A DNA stretch of 64,000 nucleotides, taken from the NCBI RefSeq assembly GCF_016920785.2, contig NW_024609837.1, positions 53,124,671-53,188,670 on the forward strand, in the 5' to 3' direction. The DNA is from Ixodes scapularis (lineage: Eukaryota > Arthropoda > Arachnida > Ixodida > Ixodidae). Below the pieces are notes generated by a model. It worked only from the letters and a program-made list of their open reading frames with translations. It had not been told where the DNA came from and made no database searches. Shown here one piece after another: positions 55,810 through 64,000 of this stretch (the first letter of the stretch is position 1; every line of letters begins with the position of its first letter). The position numbers were made by a program, and so were the translations under genes.

Positions 55810-56340
55810 AGCATGAATGTCCGACGATGTAGAGTCTACAGGCGGCGCCACGTTCGTCGGCGGCGAGACGGTCAGCAGCACCGGCGACGATGTGGATGCT
55901 AGAGGGGGCGCAATTTTGGTCGGTGGCGAGACGAGCAGAAGCCTCCGAGCGCGCGCCAAAGTGTCTGTTTTAACCGGCGCGGAGCCCGCGGTGGCATGGG
56001 GTCGATGGGGTTGCGGCGGTTAGTTTCATCGGCGCGCTCGTTGGCGGCGGTCGTTGTAACTGACGCGCGCAGCGGCCAATAAGAGCCTCGTCGCCGCACG
56101 CCAGCCAATGGAACCTTCGGGATCAGAGAAACTAGGTGCCGTTTTCGCGCTTCAAACTGATGACGTCGGCTCGCTCCTTGGGGCAGTTAATGCTTTCGCA
56201 TTAATATCCAAAAGGACAGTTTCACGCAAGTGGCGAGAGCGTGACAGCGACTTTCTGATTTTTTTTTTTCTCAAGAGAAATTTTATTTTCCGCCAAAAAA
56301 AGTTTAATATGTTTTTGCGCTTGCACAGCAAGTGAAAAAT
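55810..56340. other. GC-rich stretch with a 63-bp two-unit tandem repeat
   Basis: GACGATGTAGAGTCTACAGG and GACGATGTGGATGCTAGAGG start two units about 63 bp apart (55,820-55,945). On the minus strand this gives a repeated SPPTKIAPP / SPPTNVAPP peptide, but nothing supports translation. The rest is GC-rich to 56,110 and AT-rich after. Confidence 0.45.
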
Positions 56341-56399
56341 ATATCTTTTGGTAAAAAAAAAAAAAAAAGTGAACCGGACATGGTTGTTCGATATTATTT

Positions 56400-57540
56400 G
56401 AAAACGCCCAATAAAAAAAATCTCAGGCAATCGCAATTTTTTTTTTAATATCGTTTGTTTTCTACGCGTTGTGCGGCTTTCCACGGCGGCGGATCTATTG
56501 GCGCTCACAGGCGGCGCAGGTTCAGGTTCTGCCGCGGCCTACTTCCTATATCATGTTACCGTCAAGATTGTGGGCTGATCTGTTTGCAAAGTCGCTCCGG
56601 TTGCTTCCTTTACGTCGCGTAGACGGAGACGCCATACGCCGGCTGTTGAAACAAGCATCGCGAAGCATGTTACCGGGTGGCGCACCTCGATCGCTCCGGC
56701 ATATGGGCACTTTGGGGTCAGTTCTACGAAAATTTATACGCAATCCTCTCTTAAAAACTCCCGTCCACCTCTGTGTTGTCAATTTGTATTTTCCTGACTT
56801 TTTAAAAATAATGAAATTGTGAAGAACGGGTATGTGCACGCCCCATTTTTGGTAGCCGTCTTCAGCGTCCACTTGGTCATGTTTCCCGCTTTATAACTTA
56901 AAAGCCACACAAATATTATATCATATTTTTGCAGATTCTGTTAGTACATATTATAAGTGTTAATTTCAGAAAGTTTAAAGAATATTAAAAATGGTCTTTT
57001 TTAAATGATTTTCAAAATAATGCATTTTCAGTTAAATGTCCCTGTGTGAGCTGTTCTTGTAAATTGCTCCCGCAAACCAGGACAACAACATTTCACGCAA
57101 AAATTAAGTATATATAGGGCAACATACTGGCAAAGGGTGAAGACCTGAGCTTTTTTAGATACGGAAAAAATTAATCTTTAATCCAGAGCGTTATTGCGCA
57201 ATGTGCCGTGTTTGGGATTTTTTTTCTCACAATAACGACCCTAACACACGGTGATTAGTACTTTTTGTCAATCCTTCCTGTGCCTAATTTGTCAGTGAAT
57301 ATTTCTTGACCCGTAGTCAGAACAGGTTTTTGGGCGAAGCCGCCCGAAATGTCAACATCGCGCCATACGCAAAACGCGCACGTGACTGAGAGGGTGCTTA
57401 CACATTTTTTTTTTTTTGCGAAGACAAAACATTTTTCCCGAAAACAAGGATTGGTTTTTTTCTTCTGGGGATAAAGCCAGCAAAATATATTTCATTCATC
57501 GAAATTAAAAATGGTCACCGGACATGGTTGTTCGAACTTA
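56400..57540 (+). repeat. Interspersed repeat, right copy of an inverted pair
   Basis: Partner of 44,843-46,010 in opposite orientation. A 117-codon frame (56,469-56,822) includes LLPLRRVDGDAIRRLLKQAS. The block CCGGACATGGTTGTTCGA occurs at both 56,374 and 57,518 in the same orientation, which would fit direct terminal repeats of this element or a tandem partial copy. Confidence 0.75.
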
Positions 57541-57564
57541 TCTGAAAACGCCCAACAGTTAAAC

Positions 57565-58105
57565 ATGGTGAAAAAGAGCCAAAGATAAACAGGGACGAAG
57601 AACGGGTAAAGAATACGACAAGAGAACGGCTGACTCGCTACTGAAGTTTATTGAAAGAAAAGTGAACCAAAGAAACTTGTTAAGCAGATTACACACATAC
57701 AGATTAAAAACAAACGCCCACCAGGCGACCAGATGTGCAGACACATCGCCTCAAAACCACACTCATGCTCGACGTAACGTTTTGTGGGCAGACACCGGAA
57801 AAAAATGACTCAAGAGATAATTGAAGCGTTCATTATCTTTTCGATGGAAGACAGGTGTATCAGTGAGCCATCGGCGGCGTTATCTGAGAGGGAGGTACTG
57901 CATCTGCATTCGAACATGAGTGTGAAGTTTTGAGGCGATGTATCTGCACATCTGGTCGCCTGGTGGGCGTGTGTTTTTAATCTGTACGTGTGTAATCTGT
58001 CTAACAAGTTTCTTTGGTTCACGTTTCTTTCAATAAACTTCAGTTCTGATTCAGCCATTGTCCTGTCGTATTCTTTACCCGTTCTTCGTCCCTGTTCATC
58101 TGAGG
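57565..58105 (-). repeat. Penelope-like tail in inverted-repeat arrangement
   Basis: 57,565-57,770 and 57,915-58,105 are inverted copies about 190-205 bp long and clearly over 90% alike by eye (GGGACGAAGAACGGGTAAAG, GCCCACCAGGCGACCAGATG). Between them the minus strand encodes LSDNAADGSLIHLSSIEKIM followed by a stop, which resembles the C-terminus of Penelope-like proteins. CTGAAGTTTATTGAAAGAAA is the tail-like block. Confidence 0.6.
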
Positions 58106-58805
58106 CTGCTTTGTAGTGTGAGCTACACAGGCCGAGGTTGAGCAGCTTCGCGTGACTTTCAAACAGCCGTGCTGCGCAAGCGCGAGGAGCAGTGACGTCA
58201 CACGGCGACAGCTGGCGCGCCGGAGCCGCCACCGCCGCGCCCGCCTCGCCGGTCTGCGCATTCCAGAGGAGTGACGTCATAGCCGCGACAGACGCACTGG
58301 CACTGCCGCGTGCCCAGCTGTGCGCCTCCGTTGCGCAGTAGCCAAGTCTGACGCTGCACCGGAGCCGCTTGATAGCGCCTCTCATTTTGTGCGCATAAGC
58401 TCACGCTACGTATATCCTGGCATAGCCGAGCTAAGCGGCCGCATTTTTTTTTTTTTTTTCATTATGTTTAATTGTGCCCCGATGTCGTGTTCGTACTCGA
58501 GGACGTTACTTGATTTTACTGCCACTACTTTCGCCGTGTTTTTCCGCTGCGCTTTCAGCCGTCCCAAAGGACGATATCTGCTGCTTATATTATGTTGTAG
58601 CGGCAGTAGCTTGTAAGTGGTCCTCAGTAATCGCGCCCGAAAATAATGAACTACCTGCTAAGCACGAGCTGACGACAATGCGCGCATGCAATCCCGGACA
58701 ATCTGCGCATGATAAACGACTCTTTGCGCCCTGTTTTTAGGAGGGCGATCTTTGGAAGAATCATATAAACGACACCTTCCGCTCGCTCTTCAGCGAAGCA
58801 ATCTT
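58106..58805. other. Stretch without supported gene
   Basis: 58,180-58,330 is GC-rich. A T19 run lies at about 58,445. Frames up to 98 codons show no domain. Confidence 0.35.
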
Positions 58806-58808
58806 CAG

Positions 58809-58897
58809 CTGAGAGAGAGAGAGAGATTCTCTCTCTCTCTCTCAGTATACGATTCGAGCCCTTGCCACCGGCCGTCTTGGGGGCAAGGGCTCGAATC
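58809..58897. repeat. Two adjacent hairpins
   Basis: CTGAGAGAGAGAGAGAGATT faces its complement in CTCTCTCTCTCAG (58,809-58,845). GATTCGAGCCCTTGCC faces GGCAAGGGCTCGAATC exactly with a 15-base loop (58,851-58,897). Confidence 0.85.
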
Positions 58898-58919
58898 GGC
58901 TCCCCAGGCTCCGCAATTA

Positions 58920-59095
58920 GAGAGTAGGGAGCATTAGGGAACCGTTTTTGCACACTTGACACGATACGATGAGCTCTCCGGTACGAACTGCGCATGCGCC
59001 ACCGCAGAACACTCCCACATGCGCATTTCATATGGAGAGCCCATTGTACCGTATCGGCTGCGCAAAAACGGTTCACTAAAACTCCCTAGTGTTAC
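58920..59095. mobile_element. Palindromic MITE, TA-flanked
   Basis: GGGAGCATTAGGGAACCGTT at the left is mirrored at the right, inward GGGAGTTTTAGTGAACCGTT. The arms are about 58 bp and each outer end is preceded by TA. The centre contains GCGCATGCGCC. No coding capacity. Confidence 0.75.
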
Positions 59096-59230
59096 TAGAT
59101 CCTTCCGATGACACCGATAACGATTCCCGGTACTCCGCCGCCGCCTTTGCGCATGCGTTGTATCGTTATTGGGTACCGTTATCGAATGTATCGGAGGTAT
59201 CGGAACCTTCTACTAAACCCTCTATTAACA
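59096..59230. repeat. Partly palindromic repeat related to the flanking MITEs
   Basis: CCGATAACGATTCCCGGTAC on the left partly faces GGTACCGTTATCG on the right. The outer end CTTCTACTAAACCCTC resembles the ACTAAAACTCCC end of its neighbours. Confidence 0.5.
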
Positions 59231-59349
59231 CGACGTCCCGCACGCGAGCGGCGTGGTATTGAATGTTTTTCGAGTAATGAGGGCTGTCCGTGGGGTTCTT
59301 TACGAACTAAAAACGAGATGCGGCCTGGAGTTCCTCAGTCCGTGAGAAC

Positions 59350-59505
59350 ATTTTCGCGAGTTTTAGTAGACCGTGTTTTCCTTTCCGCTAAGCCCCTCCG
59401 CTACCCGGAACTCTAAAGCCATGGCCATCAGCGCGCAGACGCAGGGGCGGTTTCTTCGTAGCGAAGGGGGAAACGCGCTCTACTAAAACTTCCTATTGAC
59501 ATCGT
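59350..59505. mobile_element. Palindromic MITE with AGTTTTAGTAGA ends
   Basis: GAGTTTTAGTAGACCGTGTT at the left is mirrored by the right end, inward GGAAGTTTTAGTAGAGCGCG. The centre contains CCATGGCC. It is a relative of the 58,920-59,095 element by its terminal motif. Confidence 0.65.
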
Positions 59506-59533
59506 GCCACTGTGAAGTATTTCATCGCATTTT

Positions 59534-59885
59534 TCTGCTAAATTTAACGGGGAAATTGAATTGGTGCATAGGTCACATGACGTAATTTTTTTCGCTAAAT
59601 TTGCCGGGTAACTAAACTGGTGTAATAGGTCACGTGACGTCAGGTCAGGTGATATAAATTTTCCATCTGAATTTAACGGAAAAAACAGAATTGATGTATA
59701 GACTTTATGACGTCATGTCATGTGACATCAATTTCTGCTCCAAATTTAGAGGGGAAACTGAATTGGTGCGTAGTTCGTGTGACGTCAACGGCCACGTTGG
59801 AACTTAACGCTAAATCTAGCGGGGAAATTGAAATGATGTATAGCTCACGTGACGCCAATTTCCCCGCTAAATTTAGCGTGAAATA
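59534..59885. repeat. Tandem array, about five diverged units of roughly 60-75 bp
   Basis: Each unit has a CTAAATTTAGCGGGGAAATT-type block followed by GAATTGGTGTATAGGTCACG and a TGACGTCA-like palindrome. Units diverge by up to about 25%. The last unit ends with an inverted CCCCGCTAAATTTAGCG, and the array is followed by GACGAACGGACGGACCGACG. It looks like the body of a decayed element or a minisatellite. Confidence 0.75.
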
Positions 59886-59929
59886 CATGGACGAACGGAC
59901 GGACCGACGGACATAACATTGGGTATGAT

Positions 59930-62205
59930 GGTTCCCTCAAAGAGAATTTCATAATTTAAAAGGCGACAGCGGGAAGCAAGGCCAGGAAAGAGCGCGAAAG
60001 CTTGTGGAAATATTTACTGGGAGAAGATCGACTGTTTTTTGATGGCGGAGCGAACTTAGTGCGGCTTCACGACGACTCCGCCAAATTTGATGGTACACAG
60101 TGGCCGAAGAGCAAGGTGTTTATTTTCTTATGAATTTACCTTACTGATTTAATTACGAATACAAAAAGAAGAATATCGAAATATGCCAGCTGTATATTTG
60201 AATGTTCAAACCGTCGCTGAAGTTACAATTAATGACGATTGGAAATGGCAAAAAAAAAAAAAAAAATTGAACAGTAAAGTTTATGCAATTAAAAAGAGAG
60301 ACGGAAGATTACCCATATGACCGAAAGGATTGTTTGCTCACGAAGGGATGAAATAACTGTCGTTGGCTACAAAAAGAAGTTTTAAAATCTAAGAATTGTT
60401 TCGCAATTGAAGCGAAAATAAATCAGGCAGGGAACACAAATAGTTAATTTTGAATATAAAGAAGCTATGCTTCATGTATCGCCAGTCCATTCGAGGGTGT
60501 AAGATAGGCAGGTGGGGAAACGGCCACTCAAATCTACCGCGGGTGTACGACCGGGTTGCGTTCAACAGGCGGGTACCGCTTGGCAGATGCCTCCGTTTGG
60601 ATACATGGGTTTGCGCAAAAACGACGGACACAAGAGAGAGAAACAAACATGTATCCAAACGTTCAAACGTTCACCAACTGGCCCAACAACAAACTATTTT
60701 AAAGGTACCTCTTTCTAACGCTAGATCGCGCAGCGACATACGAAAGATGATGGTCTCGGGTTTGTGTGAAGCGAAATTCTTTGATTTAATCTAACATCTT
60801 ACAAATCCTGGCCAAATAAATTTGCGACACGATTATCTATCGTCATTTTTCTTAAATTTAATGTACAGGAAGGTTCCGAGAAACTAGAAGCGTGCTTTTC
60901 CGCTCGGTTAAATTTACTGTGCATCGTAGAAAGCTCAAAATTCGTGAGTGTGTGGCGCTAGAGGTTGGGGTAGAACGCGACATTTTGAAAACTTGACGTC
61001 ACCCAAATGAAAGGATAATTAGGAAAAACGATATTTTTTTATGAGCGAGATTCCCCAAAGCCTGATGTCGTCAAATTACATATGAGACCGTGGGCACCTG
61101 TACTATCTTTTTCAGTGAGAAAAGCTTGTCAGCAGGAGAAAAAACAAAAAAACAAACGGTATCCTCTTTTTTGGCTGAGAAGTTATTTTTTTCCACTGAA
61201 TTAGATGCTACATATGCGCCCACAGTGCCAGTTCTTGCTTTGACGATATTAGGCTTAGGTGGGCGTGGGCTCATAAAGAAACTTTGTTTTTTATAATTAT
61301 CTATTGATCGAGGGAATGTCATGTTCTCAAACGTTCGCGATCCATCCAAACAGCTAGGGTCTCATTCTCACCCAGTTTGAGCTTCCTGCGATGCATAGTT
61401 ATTTTTCCGGGCTAGAAAACACGGTTTCCTTTTCTCGGGAGTCTCTGCACTTTCCAAAGCTTCTCGTTTTGTTTTGCTCCCGAACACTTGGAGCAGACGA
61501 ATTTGACGGTAGCAGGCGGAATTGGTATTCCTCTCCGTGCTTTTGCATTTGGGGACGGCCAAGAATTTTTAGATATGGGCCGCTACTGTTGTGTTCCGAA
61601 CTGTCGGTGAAGTTACGGTCCGAAGAAAGAAAACGCGGGGATATTTAACGCGGGTGATGTTGTTTCGGGTGACTCTGTCGTGCTGGACACAGTAGGACAC
61701 CAGTGAAGTGCGACGGCGTACAGCTGGTTTGAAATGACGTCGAACTAAAGCTTACCTTGTTTGCACGTAAACAGCGGAAACGTATAAGCTAAATCGCCGA
61801 ACACATCCACGGGCGGAGTGGAATCGACACTGTCGGCGCATTCACGACAAGCCGCAGCTGACCTCTCAGATCGCCTTAATTTTGTCGTGCTGCACGCACC
61901 CTTGATTATTTTGGTATGTAATGTAAAACGACATGCGAAACAAAACCTATAAAATTAACCTTTTCGCTATCCTCGTACTCAAAAGCGTACCTTCGTTTTA
62001 TACGCGTCCTGTGAAATAAATGTAGTTTCCGCGCTGCACAACGGCTGTAATCAATCGGGAAAATACTGGTTCAGAAACATACGTATAGATGGCGCCACAG
62101 GTTCAGCATAAACATAAATGACAACCCTCCGCAAATTGCGTCACGAGGGGCGAGGTTTCGAGTCGTCGTCTTGGTAAATAAGAATGATTGATGTGAACAT
62201 TTTTT
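59930..62205. other. Stretch without supported gene
   Basis: Short frames only, including a 114-codon plus frame (60,450-60,794) and a 92-codon minus frame (61,071-61,349) with no recognisable domain. It may include untranslated or upstream parts of the piggyBac element. Confidence 0.35.
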
Positions 62206-62211
62206 TATTTT

Positions 62212-62259
62212 ATCATAACATTTGCGTCTTGTATATATCATAACATTTGCGTCTTGTAT
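62212..62259. repeat. 23-bp tandem duplication, period 25
   Basis: ATCATAACATTTGCGTCTTG followed by TAT occurs twice with two bases between. Confidence 0.88.
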
Positions 62260-62380
62260 TAATGCCAGACATATTTCTGCATTAACTGACAACAAATGTA
62301 GCCAGGAATCGAGTAATATCTCTAACAAAACGCTATTCTTTTTATCGGGTACTCAATTGAGCACCTTCGCTGTCAATATG

Positions 62381-63820
62381 TTTTTGTATGTAACAGTAAG
62401 GTACCTAACAGGAGAACAACTGGAGGAACTCCTCAGCAATAGCGGCGGAGACCACTCAGATGTTGAAGAAGGGTATATAGTGGGTCAGGGTGACGTTGAC
62501 GACTCGGACACAACCTCTGATGGGGACCGCCTGCACCTAAAAAAGTTTGTGCAACTGAATACACCAACAGACCGTCAAGCTGTAAAAGAAAAATGCAGTG
62601 GCACAGGACATCGTAAGTAAAAGTATTTACCTCGTTAATTGCATAGTTGGTGAGCATATATTTTTTTCTTTAGGCTTTCAAGCGTCACGGTTGAAGAACA
62701 CGAACAACAAGAAGAATTTGAGACTCCACGGCGGCGACTTCTCCACAACTGCGAGCACTTCGCGAAGTATTTCCCTGAAGACTTCTGGTCGGAATGTGCA
62801 CTTAAGACAAACTTATCCTCTATTCGAAGACGAAACCACCGCTATGTGAAGACGACACCAGCGGAAATGAAAAAAAAAACCAAAAAAACTAGTCGGGTGT
62901 GATGCACGTGCCGCAAGTTCATTTGTACTGGTCGAGAGCCTGTAGCGTATCCTGGTGTCAGAATCCATGACCAGAAACCGATTTTACGAACTTCGAAATC
63001 ATCCGTTTTTTTTATAAATTCGGCTGCACCGACGGATGAACAGAAAGAGGACAAGCTCTTCTTAGTAAGACCAATCCTAAGCGCCTTCAGTTCCGCGTGT
63101 CTCGCATTGCCACGAACGCGCAAGCTTGCTGCGGACGAGCAGTTGATTCCATTTAGTGGCAGGCGTGCAATGAGGCAATATCTGCCCTTAATACCGAATC
63201 CATTAGGGCACAGAAAGTTTGTTCTAGCTGCTCCTGATGGTCTTATCCTTGACTATGTTATCTACACTGGACAACTGTTCCAGAGGAAGAAGTCAAGACG
63301 TACGGTCTTGGAGGAGCAGTGGCAAAAAGACTGGTTAAGTCGCTCGATGCCAAAGACATTCCAAACCTTTTGTCTGCAGACAGGTGTTTCACTGGTATTA
63401 GAATCATTGAGCACATGGCTGAGAACATCTCTTTAACTGGAACAGTTGTAGCATATCGCTCGGATGGTGCTGCTTTACATTCCCCAAAGACAAGGAGATG
63501 GGCAAAGGGACTTCCGTGCTGAAAGTTAGAAAAGAAGGGAAACTATGGTTGGTAAAGTGTAAGGACAAATCTGTCTTAATGATGTCCTCAGCCTTTGGCT
63601 TTCACCCACAAAGCAGTTGTAATAGTTGTCAAAGAAGGAGCACAAGGAAGTCGACGTTACCCCACCTGCCGTTGTTGCTCAATACAAATATCAACATGGG
63701 AGGCATCGAACTCATGGACAGGTACATTTTGAACTACCGGATCTCGCTTCGCACTAAGAAGTGGACAATCCGTCTTTCTGTTCATTTCTTGGACATGGCA
63801 GTAACAGTATGCAATGCGTA
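62381..63820 (+). pseudogene. piggyBac-type transposase pseudogene
   Basis: Across several frames the plus strand gives, in order: an acidic N-terminus (LTGEQLEELLSNSGGDHSDV, then EEGYIVGQGDVDDSD); NCEHFAKYFPEDFWSECALK; after a stop, DKLFLVRPILSAF; then the catalytic block LAADEQLIPFSGRRAMRQYL (first Asp in the DEQ), DYVIYTGQ; the second-Asp block SADRCFTGIRIIEHMAE; KEGKLWLVKCKDKSVLMMSS; and NMGGIELMDRYILNYRIS. In the last block the usual VDLMD has Glu for Asp. piggyBac transposases insert at TTAA. At least four frame changes and a stop break the gene. The C-terminal Cys-rich domain and the 3' end are not visible before the window ends. Confidence 0.88.
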
Positions 63821-63824
63821 AGTA

Positions 63825-64000
63825 CAGTACGTAAGACTTCGAATTGGAGGACAGGGAGGGAAAGAAGCAAAGCTTAATTTATTTTGAAGCTGACGCTGCA
63901 GAAACTTTTATAAGAGCAAACATCTCCCGTGAAGTTCGTGCTGAGAGTGCCTCGAGCTATTTCAGCACCAAGCAGTGACGTCAGGCTAGGTGGGTTCCAG
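63825..64000. other. End of window, no feature seen
   Basis: The last 175 bases hold no recognisable continuation of the piggyBac gene. Confidence 0.3.

Noticed and set aside
59534..59885. CRISPR-like array
   Set aside because: Units are diverged and directly tandem without unique spacers, and the DNA is eukaryotic.

Overview
This is eukaryotic, repeat-dominated DNA with no host gene I can defend. There are no bacterial-style operons. Open reading frames are short and broken, AT-rich non-coding stretches dominate, and nearly every recognisable protein belongs to a transposable element. The mix (Mag-like Ty3/gypsy, Penelope-like elements with a GIY-YIG endonuclease, a CR1/L2-like LINE, Merlin/IS1595-like, PIF/Harbinger, hAT, piggyBac and TA-flanked MITEs) fits a large arthropod genome. 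A hard tick is my best guess, but that is inference from the repeat families, not from a diagnostic gene.

Layout. 1-2,370: no supported gene, one hairpin. 2,373-6,798: an almost full-length Mag-like Ty3/gypsy retrotransposon on the minus strand with two LTRs about 97% alike, but with several frameshifts. 10,050-11,466: decayed LINE. About 12,000-12,420: LINE reverse-transcriptase fragment, minus strand. 13,155-15,845: a second, more decayed gypsy element on the plus strand, truncated in its integrase. 15,850-17,930: two Penelope-like GIY-YIG fragments, minus strand. 18,350-18,549: three hairpins in a row. 19,052-19,477: TA-flanked MITE with 152-bp inverted repeats. 25,490-27,986: a TA-flanked element whose two arms are packed with ACGTC motifs and whose interior holds a possible small gene. 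29,214-29,613: another MITE. 30,918-31,512: hAT element carrying a nested Harbinger-type MITE. 36,340-36,840: LINE 3' end. 37,100-39,600: GTAAC/GTTAC-rich transposon ends plus a 120-bp near-perfect palindrome. 40,039-40,366: hAT MITE. 41,690-42,776: Harbinger-type and related MITEs, then a tRNA-like SINE head. 46,519-47,430: a PIF/Harbinger-type element that encodes a MADF-like domain.

The centrepiece is a giant palindrome at 47,455-53,969. Each arm (about 2.6 kb once insertions are removed) carries a Merlin/IS1595-like (ISXO2 domain) DDE transposase gene reading outwards from a 30-bp loop at about 50,990. The right-arm gene (52,025-53,062) is open and has all three acidic catalytic residues. 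The left-arm copy is split by a 905-bp Penelope-like insertion flanked by a 10-bp target duplication. The right arm carries a separate 351-bp insertion. A second repeat family lies in inverted orientation outside the arms (44,843-46,010 and 56,400-57,540).

Right of the palindrome are a hAT element with long G/C homopolymers (55,323-55,779), an inverted pair of Penelope-like tails (57,565-58,105), a cluster of palindromic MITEs (58,809-59,505), a roughly 60-75-bp tandem array (59,534-59,885) and a broken piggyBac transposase (62,381-63,820). The genes do not form a pathway. They are a layered record of transposon insertion, nesting and inversion.
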